From: Aquatica leii
Taxonomy: Eukaryota > Arthropoda > Insecta > Coleoptera > Lampyridae
Direction of reading: 5' to 3'
DNA length: 64,000 nt
Assembly (NCBI GenBank): GCA_035610365.1
Contig: CM069432.1
Coordinates: forward strand, 27,404,354-27,468,353
Positions 11,544-21,396 of the stretch are shown here, one piece after another. Below the pieces are notes generated by a model. That model was not told the DNA's origin, made no database searches, and saw only the letters and a list, made by a program, of their open reading frames with translations. How positions within the stretch are numbered: position 1 is the first letter of the stretch; each line of letters opens with the position of its first letter. A program made the position numbers and the translations under genes.

Positions 11544-12395
11544 ATGCCTCGAAACGGAAAAAAATTATCCGGAAATCAATATAAAAAGAAGCGCCTAAAG
11601 AAAGAGGTAGAAATACCGTGTATGCTCTCCGCGTATCCTTTGCATTTCGAAAATGAAAACTTAGAACGAACAACAAGGACGCCAACTAGTAGTTCTTCAA
11701 ATTTGAATTTAAAAGACGAAAATAAAATTTGATAATAATCCGTCTGTCAATAAATGGTCGAAAAAGATTTATTCTGACTGAGGAAACCTTTTAAGAGTTC
11801 CACGAGCACGAGAACCCTTACCAACCACCGAAATGCTTTTAGAGCAGAAGAAATTAAGCGATAGATTGAAGCAGAAAAAAACAATTGATGCGGAATATCG
11901 GCAAATAGCAGATATAGAAATTCAGCAATAGAGAGAAAGATAATTATGTCTGTAATTAGACTGTTAGCTTTTAGTAGAATTAATGGGCATTTGTTTCAAT
12001 AACGGAAACTTTTTAAAAATCGTAAAATTACTTGCCGAGTTTGATCCGATTATGAAAGACCATATAAAAAGAATTCAACTTATCTAAGCAATAATATACC
12101 AGATGAATTGATAAATTTGATGGGAAACGCGATTATCAACAAAATACTGATTGTACGCCAGACGCAAGTAACAGAACAACTCTCATTAATAATTAGAATT
12201 GTCACTCTTGGCTCAATTTAAAATAAATTCTAAATTCATAAGTTCTTTATTAATTTTTTTGAAGGTAGTGATTCGACCGAAAATTGTCTGGCAGAACTAA
12301 TACATTTGGCCAAGTTAGTTTTTAAGTCCTAGTGGCTTAGAGGACAATGTTATGACATTGGAGCCAATACGAAAAGAGTAAGAAAGGGTGTAATG
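11544..12395 (+). pseudogene. hAT transposase (ZMYM/DUF4371 type), N-terminal and middle part
   Basis: ATG 11544 opens a 62-residue frame MPRNGKKLSGNQYKKKR, a start typical of ZMYM-like insect hAT proteins. After stops the sequence resumes with NNGNFLKIVKLLAEFDP, YLSNNIPDELINLMGNAI, and near 12330-12390 WLRGQCYDIGANTKRVRKG, matching the RGQ-YDNGANM block of hAT transposases. Frameshifts and stops make it inactive. The gene is cut by Tc1-derived sequence and its dimerisation end reappears at 14378-14705. Confidence 0.75.
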
Positions 12396-12514
12396 TGCTG
12401 AGATGTTTAAAAACAAAAAGATAGTACGTCAATAACTGATGTCATGAACACTGGTTAAATTATTGTCAAAAAACACAAAGCAAGACGAAAATAGTTTATT
12501 CAAAATCACCTTTT

Positions 12515-13267
12515 CTATCCACCATTTCGATTTATAAACTCTGCTACTCTTTGAAACGTAGAATTAAATAAACAGGATTCGTCCAAAATATCATCGCATG
12601 CATTATTAATTATCTCCAGTAAATCTTGCATATTTTGTGGTCTAACATTTCTTCTTTGGATGTTGCGAGTTTCTATTGGGTTTAAATCTGAGCTATAACT
12701 TGGCCAATCAATAACGTAAATGTTATTTACATCAAATGATTCAATCACTAGATGAGCACCACAATATTTTCAAAAATTCCAATGTATTCAATACTGTTTA
12801 ATCGTTCTTCAACGAGCCACAAAAAAAACGGTTCACAAACTGATATCTAGGCCCACGTATTAACCGAAAACCGGTTACTTATATTATTTTCATACAGTTC
12901 ATCGAGTCTGGTATTTCTGGGTCGATAAACACAACCATTATAACCTGATTGAAAAGTTTTCTCATCATAGAAGATCACCGTGCTTCAACAATTTTATTTT
13001 GGCTTATATGTTGTAAAGCAAATCCAAGTCGTTTTTTGAATTCCTTTCTAACACATTCACCAAAGCCAAATTTTGTTCGGGAGTTGAAATTCTTTTATGT
13101 CCTGATACTGGATATCTGTTTAAATTTCCTTCATCTCACTATTGCCTTACAATTTTAAGCACTGTGTTTTTATTAATTTTAAATTGTAGTACAATCTGCT
13201 TAATAGATTGCCCATTTTCTGCATTGGCAATTATCCTCGCTTTATCAACAATATTAACGTGTAGCAT
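12515..13267 (-). pseudogene. Tc1-like transposase, degenerate
   Basis: Read on the minus strand from 13267, the sequence starts MLHVNIVDKARIIANAENG with QIVLQFKINKNTVLKIV, the N-terminal helix-turn-helix. It then carries PVSGHKRISTPEQ, a first catalytic block VFYDEKTF with NGCVYRPRNTR, and ends DWPSYSSDLNPIE, the C-terminal catalytic glutamate block. Several stops and frame changes separate these parts. It interrupts the hAT gene at 11544-14705, so it inserted later. Confidence 0.8.
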
Positions 13268-14377
13268 TTGTGCGAAAAAAATGTATCGGTGACAAATTGA
13301 TGACATTCCTAAAGTTATGTCGACTATGTTTAGTTCAGCAAAATTTTAAACGTCAGCAATAACAACTAAAATAAAGCAAAATTTCTTGTAAGAGTTGTCC
13401 AACTTTTTGCTGTCCGTAGCTGTACAAAACAGAATACTTGAAAAGCGTTTTGTGTGCTCTGTGCATGTCATTCATTAAACCTCGTTGTGAATGATGCATC
13501 TTCTTGCAATGCAGAGACATCGATTTTTTTTCTATTGTGTAAGAACTTTATACTGTTTTCTACCAAGGGTTGGAAGATTTTTAAAAAAGTCTCACAATTA
13601 ACTCTTAAAACCCTTAGTACTACTAAATAGTCAAGTCGAATAGGTGCGTTAAAACTTTTTAGCTTTGTGATCTATGACGCATTGTTTGTAAACCGAGATA
13701 CTTAAGTTAAATCAGGAGTATTAACAAGAAAAATTAAAAATTAATTAATTTTTTTAAATAAATTCTGCTTCTAAGCTTTTGCAGTTGTTATTAGAAACCC
13801 TAGTTAAAAGCTACAGAGAACTTGGATAATATATTCAGTTAAAAATTGCAGAGAATCTTGAATACAGTAAATACTTTCTTGCTGAAACCAAAAGTAGAGC
13901 CATAATGAAAAAGCGCAACGGAGGAAACGAATTTGAAATATAAACTTTTTAAATTTTGTTCTGGGCATGACAATTATCTAAATCGGTAGTTCCGAAAGAG
14001 GTCCCTACAGACCACCAGGGGTCCCCGAGATCATTCAGGAGATCCTGAAAAGTTAAAATTAATTTGGGGATTCGTGAACCTCAGGGGGTCGGCGCAAAGT
14101 TTAATATAAAAGAAAAAAATGTGACACATTGTTATTAATATGGAAGTTAAAATAAATAACAATAAATAAGTTATTTGCGATTTTTACGTCCTAAGTAAAA
14201 TAATATTTATACAAGTTTATACAGGAACGCAATAGAGCCAATGCCTGCACCAACTAGTCTATAATATGAACTATAAAAGAATCGTACATCTAATCAACAA
14301 TTTAGTTCTGTTATGCGTGATGTGAAGTGCATACAACAAATTTTCCTAGTCTTGGACAAAAAAAAGTATAATTATTT

Positions 14378-14705
14378 GTATTGTTTCAAAACCACTGCTC
14401 TAAATGAACGATTCAGACTGTTGGAAACTTACACTAAAAATTTTTAATTATTGTAGACATTTGAAAACTGAAATGTATTGATGAAAAAACACTATGTACC
14501 AGTCTCCAGTCAATACTTTCGATTGAAAATGAATCAGATATAAATCCAAATATTGCTGTAGCTATACGAATCTTAATAAACCTTCCAGTTTTTGTAGATA
14601 TTGCAGAAAGATATTTTTCAAAATTAAAACTGATAAAAAACTGTTTAAGAAGTGCAATAATCCAAACGAAACTTACAAATATCTCTTTGTTTTTTCTGGA
14701 ATACT
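14378..14705 (+). pseudogene. hAT transposase, C-terminal dimerisation domain
   Basis: ALNERFRLLETYTKNF at about 14400 is followed at 14547-14690 by IAVAIRILINLPVFV, ERYFSKLKLIKNCLRS and TKLTNISL. This is the hATC dimerisation domain; the usual ASAERSFSKLK reads DIAERYFSKLK. It continues the hAT gene that starts at 11544. A CCCCTG-rich terminus at about 15252-15275 may be the right end of the element. Confidence 0.75.
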
Positions 14706-17227
14706 GGTTTCGATAATAATATCAATTATATTTATGCATTAATTTTAAAATTGTTATCAAACGCTTTAGATATTATTCTTGCATTCTTTATGTACTATCG
14801 CCGTTTTATCCCATAGGTCAGTGCTTATCAATACATAAATTGCAAAGATTTGTTTCAAACGCTTCAGAAAAATAAAGCTAACTATACTTTAACAAGAGTA
14901 ACCTTTAATATTCGAGAAAAAAATACAGCTACTTCCTGTTTTATTATTGTAATGGATCAATATTGCGTGCGCCATCTCTCGCTGCTCTATTTCAAATAGA
15001 ATGTTTGCTTTCACTTGTAGCATAATGCCGATACATATTTTTTGACATGTTTAAGGGTTTTGTCTTAATTAACAATAAATGACAGTAATGTAAGTGTAGC
15101 AAAAAAGCGAAGATAAATTTTTTTCTGTTTGTTTGCAAGAGAAAGTTTTCAGGGTACTTATAAAAATGATGACAGCACATGATTGCTAATATTAAAGTTT
15201 TGAACTTCAACTTACAATAAATTTAAAAGTAAAAAACAAAGTGAATTTTAAACCCTCCCCCCCTACTACACCCCTGTTGTGCCGTTAAGTCTGGTATTGC
15301 TATAATCAAAACGTTATCTAAAAATACACTTGAAAATGATAACAAATCCAAGCATTAGTCAATTTGAGCCGAAATGAAATGTGCAGAGATTGCATTACGT
15401 AAATAAAACGAATAATGTAAACTTGATCGTCTTCTTCAAATTTCAAATCTCTGTCATTTATAAGCGTAGATGCAAAAAAGATTGCCGTTGACGATTCTAA
15501 CGTCTTACATCATTCAGATTATAGAGAAACGCTTGCAAAAAAACTAGTTTTTTGTGTCTATCCTAGACAAATTTACCATAACTGTCAACGACTTCTTGGA
15601 ATATATTATATAAGTTCATTTTAGATACATTATACTCCATGTAAATTATATTGATGCAATTTTTACATTCAGAATAAAAATATAAATTACAATATTTAAT
15701 CGGTGAGATGTAAAGGTGAACTTTCAAATTAAAATTAAAATTAAACAAAAATTATAAAATAATTTTTTTACATTCCTGATAGTGTTTTAGCACTTTATCT
15801 GATAACCGAATTGCACCAACACCCTAAAAAGCGTTATTACTAAAAACTCTTATCATAAATAAGCGTCTGAACCTAAACTGTTCTTATTACGTACTAGGAA
15901 CGTCTAAAAAATTTTATCTCTAGAGAATTAACTATTCCATGTAAGAGATATAACGTTTGTGTGTGACTAAAATTAGCTTCCATTAAATTAATTTAGAGGA
16001 TCCAGAATGACGAAACTCGTAATTTACGAAACAAAGCAAATTAATTAATGCAGTACGTAAAGTGGATTTTTTAATGCGCAAACCAAAAAACAAATGTATA
16101 TTAAGTAATTAATATGTACCGTCCTAAATTTTCTAGTGCAAATATAACAATCGCTTAATTAGTACAGGAAATGTTGGAAAGTTTTAAATGTTTGTTAGAC
16201 ACTTCAATTATTAATAGCACAAGAGCAAGATACAAAAGCCTAGATAAGATTAGATTTTCTGAATTGTATTATTTAGCTTGTTCACTTTTGAATTTATCAA
16301 GAAAATGATTTTATATTTTGAGAGTTTACTATGAAACTCTTTTAAACGCCGCCTATTAAAATAAAACCAGAAAATCGTAATTTAAAGAAATATTTTACAT
16401 TTCAAACAAATAATATCTACAGTGCACGCCGCTTATTGGAATCACGGATAATGTTATCGGTCCGGTAATGTTGTCACTTTATTAAAGAACGAATCGAACG
16501 TACACTACTACTACATAAAAAATATCGTTTATAGTAATCATAATTTCGGTTTATGTTATCAATTTTTTTCTCAGATTTGTTTCTATACCTAAAGAATAAG
16601 CTGAATTTTCACAATTAACTACTGTACCCTAAAAATACTTGTTCAAATATCTGTGAATACGTTATCTTGAAAAGAATTTTGTTAGACAAGTAATTTCATT
16701 TTTTAGGTTCATCATACACTAGTACTCTTCGCATTATAAGCTTTGAATATAGAATCTGATATCACGGCATTCCCTAAGTCAGTATTCTAAAATCACTATC
16801 CCAAGTGTTAATTACAGTAGATTCAAAGCAATAACAAAACAAAAGTTTTATTGTGAGTAATCATGATCTTACTAGAAATTTATAATTAGAATTTAGTTGA
16901 GGATTAACGATTAATGAGTAAATGACAAGGACCAGATAAGGAATGAATAAAGAAAGAATCACTGCAAACGAGTTAATCAATAATTAGAAAGTCATTACAA
17001 TAAATGGAATGATTATTAACAAGCACTTGCTATTATTTGCGTTAACATCTTCTAAGATGCCAAAAAGGCGTATATCTGTATCTTTAAACCACTTTACGAT
17101 AATTTTACAACAAATAGAACCATGTTATTTCGTAAAGTATTTGTGAATACGACAAAAAATTATCAAGGGATTCAGCTTTTAACTTGGAAACCAAGTAAAT
17201 AATAAAAAGCAAAATAAAACACAAGTT
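14706..17227. other. AT-rich stretch, nothing recognised
   Basis: Apart from a possible hAT end (GGGGGGTAGTAGGGG type, on the minus strand) near 15252-15275, I see no gene, RNA or repeat pair. Short open frames such as 14992-15210 and 15563-15748 have no recognisable motif. Confidence 0.5.
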
Positions 17228-17554
17228 CTAATTAAGACATTGTCCAACACGTTCAGAAATTACTGAAGAGTTGTGTGCATGATTATAAGCGACTTTCGGC
17301 TTAGACCGCGTCGTAGTAAAACACCCAGACTTTTTAGGTCTGGTCCTAGTCTCTCCTTCAGAGCCAAAAGTAGAACTTGGCCTTTGCCGTATTGTCGTTC
17401 GTGAACCCAAGCAAACTGACGTTTCGCAAGGCATTGCAACTTCAGAGTGGTAAATGTCAGTGAAGGAAAAAATGTAAGTGACGATATTTATATCATTAGC
17501 GATAGCGTAATTAACGGACCTTATCTTTCCGTTACCGCTTGACCGACTTCGTTA

Positions 17555-18050
17555 TTACTCAGAGTAAGTGTTTGGGTCCTTTCCGAAAAGGTTGATCTTT
17601 GTCTTAGAGGATGTAATACTGGTAACCAAGAATTGCTGAGTCTTAAACCGTCTATTCGATTCATTACATGGATGTTTTTCTATTTCCACAGATTCGCGGA
17701 TTAGCCTAGAAAAGTAAAGAGGAGTTCTAAGTTCTAGCCAACACTTTAGTTTGGTCAAAGTTTAGCGTGTGTCCTTTGTTCCACACGTGTTCTGCCAGTG
17801 CTGATTTTGTAACTCTGCGGTGTTTGCATTCAGCCATATGTTTTTTTACTCTTACTTCAATAGAGCGTTCCGTCTCTCCTATATAACTTGATCCACAGGA
17901 ACAAAGAATTTTGTAAACTCCGTCATGTTTTAGAGCCCCTTGTTTGTCTTTAGCAGAGGCAAACCAAGTGTTCAGGATATCTTTAGTCGTAAAGACAGTT
18001 TTGATATTTTGTTTCTTTAACATGCTGCTTATGTTGTCTGTCAAACCCAT
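17555..18050 (-). pseudogene. Penelope-like GIY-YIG endonuclease domain and tail
   Basis: The 107-residue frame from 18050 reads MGLTDNISSMLKKQNIKTVF, then GVYKILCSCGSSYIGETERS, RVKKHMAECKHRR and SALAEHVWNKGH. GVYKI and YIGET form the GIY-YIG core, R and E/H follow at the expected spacing, and the CSCG pair is the usual Penelope zinc-type insertion. The frame shifts near 17740 into ELRTPLYFSRLIRESVEIEK, the standard continuation. This nuclease nicks DNA for target-primed insertion. This is the best preserved of four Penelope fragments here, but it lacks RT and so is not autonomous. Confidence 0.85.
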
Positions 18051-18276
18051 ACAGTATAGTAAATAAGCGGTGCTAGTAGGAGATAATAAGTCTTCTTTGA
18101 CTTTTGGATTTATTGGTCTTTCCTAACCGTTAAGAATCTCTTTGAACCCGTATCCATTTTGGAGTAGGAACTCCAACAGTGTTTGTTTGAATGTATTAAA
18201 CAATGTTGCTTGATGCGAAGTAATAAAATTCTGGTGAACTTTCATTGTTTATTATTTTGAAATGAATATACACAAC

Positions 18277-18311
18277 GTTTCGATTGCTGTGGTATCTGCA
18301 ATCGTCATCAG
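18277..18311 (-). ncRNA. Hammerhead-ribozyme-like motif of the Penelope relic
   Basis: On the minus strand CTGATGA (complement of 18305-18311) is followed by GCAATCG/CGATTGC arms forming a perfect 7-bp stem with a 10-base loop, then GAAAC (complement of 18277-18281). Penelope-like elements are known to carry hammerhead motifs upstream of their ORF. The last G of the stem overlaps the GAAA box, so stem II or the core must lose one pair. Stems I and III were not established. Confidence 0.4.
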
Positions 18312-18352
18312 GTGAATACTAACAAACTTAGAAACTACTGGAGCTTATATAC

Positions 18353-18819
18353 TGAAACGTTCAAGAAATTACGTGCAAACGCAAGAACCTTCTGGAGGCT
18401 GTTATCTAGTTTCTAGAAGATATAGCGAAGAGTAAGGAACGCTCCAGAAAGATTCGCCGATGTCTATAAATACGTAAGAAAGAAATCGTAGGTCAGTTAT
18501 TGTCGAAACGCGAATGCAGCTGTATTAAGAAGATAATTAAGGTGAAGATAAATAAGTGATTAGCACGCGCGACGTTTTACATAAATAACAGTGTACACCG
18601 AATCGAGAATAATCGTGTATGTGATAAATAGTGTAAACAAATCCGAAGACGTTATCTTATCTTATCTTAAGTGTTATACATAAATTATAGTGTAAGTGTT
18701 TCTTTTATTATTAGATATAATTAGTTCGGTTAATTTAAAAGTATACATATTTCTATAATAAGTAAACGTAGTTTTAATCGTTTTAAATAAATTAGTTTTT
18801 AAGTAATAAATTCGTTACA
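18353..18819 (+). repeat. 5' LTR of the gypsy element
   Basis: The LTR runs TGAAACGTTC to TTCGTTACA. A TATA box (18465-18470) and an arthropod-type initiator TCAGTT (18493-18498) place transcription start at about 18495, making U3 about 142 bp. AATAAA polyadenylation signals occur at 18786-18791 and 18805-18810. The sequence matches the 3' LTR throughout by eye. Confidence 0.95.
18465..18498 (+). promoter_or_regulatory. LTR core promoter: TATA box and TCAGTT initiator
   Basis: TATAAA at 18465-18470 and TCAGTT at 18493-18498 are 28 bp apart, the usual distance for an arthropod RNA polymerase II core promoter. The diverged solo LTR at 42179-42932 keeps both TATAAAT and TCAGTT, which supports functional constraint. 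The 3' LTR carries the same pair at 24619 and 24647. Confidence 0.7.
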
Positions 18820-18822
18820 AAT

Positions 18823-18840
18823 TGGTGTCAGGTGTGGGGT
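18823..18840 (+). other. Primer-binding site, probably tRNA-Leu
   Basis: Three bases after the LTR the sequence reads TGGTGTCAGGTGTGGGG. It begins with the TGG that pairs with a tRNA CCA end. The next bases fit the 3' end of a eukaryotic tRNA-Leu (acceptor ...CTGACA-CCA) with about one mismatch. The tRNA identity is inferred from general knowledge of tRNA-Leu ends. Confidence 0.6.
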
Positions 18841-19132
18841 TTTAAACCCGTGGAAAACGTGTAAATAGATAAAGCTGTTCGCAATTTTTATTAGTGTAAA
18901 TACCATTAAGTAATCTAATATTGCTTCATAATAAAAACATTGATTGTGACAATAACTCTTAAATTCGAGATACGCGTGTTTATTTATAAAGTGTAATCAT
19001 AGTTAAATTCGTTTCCGTACACTAGTGGTTTAATATTAATAAGTAGATCGTTATTAAAATTTTGTGTTATACAAAAACTGCATTTTAAAAAGTAGTGTAT
19101 TGAAACTTTATATTCGTGTTATATTTAAATTT

Positions 19133-20455
19133 ATGCCGGTGACGCGTTTGCAAGCAGTTAAAATGGATGCAAAATTATTTGAATTTCTTGAATCGATAAA
19201 AAATGGTCAAGAATCGATGAATAAAAATATCCAAGAAAAACTGTCGGAAAATTCCAGAAAAATGGAAGAAAAACTTTCCGAACATTCTCAGAAAATGGAA
19301 GAAAATTCTAGAAGTTTAAAAGAAGAAATACGAACGAGCATAGAAAAAATTCAAGAAGAAACCCAAGCAGATATGCTAAATTTGAAAGAAGAAATTTGCG
19401 AATCTGTGAATGAGAAAATAGAAGCAATAGAGGACAAATTAGAAGACAGAATAAAACTGATTGAAGAAAGAATGAAGCAAATGAATTGCCACGGTGAAGA
19501 AAGCGTCACGAGTGAAGATTTAATAATGGACCATCGAGAAGAAAACACTCATAAGTTCAAAGTTGTACCTCCGAATTTTGATGGTAAAGTTCCATGGTCA
19601 AGCTACTACAAGCAGTTTGAAGCCGCAGCTACTGCTAATGGTTGGAGCAACAAGCAGAAAGCGACGTCTTTAATAGTGTCCTTACGTGGAGAAGCGCTTG
19701 GAATTTTACAAACTATTCCGGACCACCTGCAAGAAAATTACGAACTCTTAATATCACGATTAGAAATGAGATATGGGGATGCTCATCTTCAACAAGTATA
19801 TCAGGCTCAAATTAAAAGTCGGGTTCAAAAAGCTGCCGAAAGTCTTCAAGAGTTTGAGGCTGACATCGCCAGACTAACACGGCTTGCGTATCCTACAGCA
19901 CCGGATACCTTCCTGGAGCAGTTAGCTATTCAAACTTTCGTAGATGGCCTCCGAGACAGCGAAACACAGCAGACTCTCCGGTTAGCTCGACCGAAGACAT
20001 TGGATGACGCTTTGGTGCATGCTTTGGAGTTTGAAGCAGCAAAACAAGCATCGCAACGAGGTGGTCATAGACTCTGCTGTGCTACAGAAGTACCCGCGCA
20101 GACACTGGAAAGCATCGAGGAGATAGCGCGACGAATACTTCGGGAAAGAGGAGTGACAGCTTTGAACTGCGATGAAATAGGCCATGTACGACGGCATCGT
20201 ACCAAACCTAAGAAGAGGACTAGAAGAGCCCTGGAAAATTTGGAACGAGGCGAGCGAAAGAAACAAAAAGTAATCTCATCTAGTCAAACTCCGGAGGTTA
20301 CAATCCAAATGGCATCGCCTAGGAGCAATTGCATAGCATTTATCTCGATGGCAAGATCAATGGGAGAAGCGTCCAGTTACTGGTTGACACGGGAGCGACG
20401 AAGACCATCATTCGTCCTGACATCTTATTGGAAAACGAGAAGACATCACCAGTAA
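19133..20455 (+). CDS. gag: Gag polyprotein of the gypsy element
   Basis: The frame is open from 19064; I prefer ATG 19133 ([18 protein letters not shown]) because the upstream residues are unlike gag. It forms the virus-like particle that packages the RNA. Residues about 15-120 are a long charged coiled coil ([17 protein letters not shown] and similar heptads). The capsid-like part follows from [22 protein letters not shown] to about residue 310. The nucleocapsid knuckle is degraded: only NC and H of the CCHC pattern survive in [13 protein letters not shown], the first and last cysteines being L/A and R. The last part of the frame (20323-20455) overlaps the protease frame and is probably not gag-derived in function, so the true gag end may be earlier. 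Confidence 0.85.
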   Translation: MPVTRLQAVKMDAKLFEFLESIKNGQESMNKNIQEKLSENSRKMEEKLSEHSQKMEENSRSLKEEIRTSIEKIQEETQADMLNLKEEICESVNEKIEAIEDKLEDRIKLIEERMKQMNCHGEESVTSEDLIMDHREENTHKFKVVPPNFDGKVPWSSYYKQFEAAATANGWSNKQKATSLIVSLRGEALGILQTIPDHLQENYELLISRLEMRYGDAHLQQVYQAQIKSRVQKAAESLQEFEADIARLTRLAYPTAPDTFLEQLAIQTFVDGLRDSETQQTLRLARPKTLDDALVHALEFEAAKQASQRGGHRLCCATEVPAQTLESIEEIARRILRERGVTALNCDEIGHVRRHRTKPKKRTRRALENLERGERKKQKVISSSQTPEVTIQMASPRSNCIAFISMARSMGEASSYWLTRERRRPSFVLTSYWKTRRHHQ

Positions 20456-21396
20456 CAGTACGACTTCGAACAGCGACGGGTGACGAAATACCTACTCACG
20501 GACAAGTCGAAGTAACCATTGGTTTGGGAAATGGAGTACTCGACCATCAAGTACTGGTAGCCGACATCACGGAAGAAGTTATCCTGGGAATGGACGTGAT
20601 AAAGAAGTATGGGTTCCATTTGGATATGAAGAACGATGTCCTGAAGATCGACAATGAAGAAATTCCTTTTCATTCGTCAGAGAAGGCAGCCGTGCGAGTC
20701 TTATTGAGTGAAGACGTGACTCTGCCTGCAAGGACTGAAAGTGTGGTGATGGCACGCCTGGATGGAAGTCTCCGGGAAGGCTACATACGCGCGATTGAAC
20801 CAATGGAGGGCGGCTTAGTTGAAAAGGGACTACTCGTTGGCAGAACTTTAGTACGAGTAAAGAAGACGATGCCAGTAAGGATCTTAAACATCAACTCAGA
20901 TCCTGTAACGCTGAAAAAGAAGACCGTGGTAGGCCAATGCACGCCAGTATCACAAATTGTGAGATGCGTGAAGTCGAACGAAGATACGTCGCCGAAGAAG
21001 TGTCCACAACATCTATTGGACATTCTTACCACCAAATGCGAAAACCTCAGCCAAGACCAGCTGGCTAAAGTTAAAGTGTTGATCCAAGAGTACCAAGATG
21101 TGTTCGCGCTGGAGAGTGGCTCCAAAGGAAGAACTAACGTGGTGAAACATAAAATTAATACCGGAGACGCTCGGCCGATACGACAACATCCACGCAGACT
21201 TCCTTTGGCGAAAAGAGAAGAAGCCGAACAAATAATTACGGATATGGAGAGAGAAGGCGTGATTGAACCTTCAAGTAGTCCATGGGCATCCCCAGTGGTA
21301 CTCGTGAAGAAGAAGGATGGATCAACGAGGTTTTGCGTAGACTACAGGCAGGTAAACGACGTGACCAAAGGACAGCTACCCTTTACCCAGAATTGA
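20323..21396 (+). CDS. pol: Protease and N-terminal reverse transcriptase (pol part 1, frameshifted end)
   Basis: This frame lies -1 relative to gag, opens after the stop at 20320-20322 and overlaps gag by about 130 bp. No ATG is required; the first is 20329. It carries the retropepsin motif [15 protein letters not shown] (D of DTG catalytic) and the flap region [11 protein letters not shown]. The linker follows, then the start of [22 protein letters not shown] and [15 protein letters not shown]. The frame then leaves the RT sense at about 21370 and stops at 21394-21396. The next frame carries on with the rest of RT, so the break is a frameshift relative to relatives, caused by two missing bases or one extra base. 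Expression would need a -1 shift or another fusion strategy from gag. Confidence 0.85.
   Translation, partial: EQLHSIYLDGKINGRSVQLLVDTGATKTIIRPDILLENEKTSPVTVRLRTATGDEIPTHGQVEVTIGLGNGVLDHQVLVADITEEVILGMDVIKKYGFHLDMKNDVLKIDNEEIPFHSSEKAAVRVLLSEDVTLPARTESVVMARLDGSLREGYIRAIEPMEGGLVEKGLLVGRTLVRVKKTMPVRILNINSDPVTLKKKTVVGQCTPVSQIVRCVKSNEDTSPKKCPQHLLDILTTKCENLSQDQLAKVKVLIQEYQDVFALESGSKGRTNVVKHKINTGDARPIRQHPRRLPLAKREEAEQIITDMEREGVIEPSSSPWASPVVLVKKKDGSTRFCVDYRQVNDVTKGQLPFTQN

Larger units (their letters stand above)
17228..18343 (-). mobile_element. Penelope-like element, truncated
   Basis: On the minus strand the order is a hammerhead-like motif (18277-18311), then a GIY-YIG nuclease (17727-18050), then a basic tail running to about 17228. 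The reverse transcriptase that should lie between motif and nuclease is missing, so the copy is deleted internally. It abuts the young gypsy element, which inserted at 18352. Confidence 0.7.

Noticed and set aside
17228-17434. Minus-strand 68-residue basic frame as an independent gene
   Set aside because: It lies in line with the Penelope relic's tail and has no features of its own.
19982-20266. Minus-strand frame of 94 residues within gag
   Set aside because: Shadow of the gag gene with no motif of its own; the same applies to minus-strand frames across 20446-23767.
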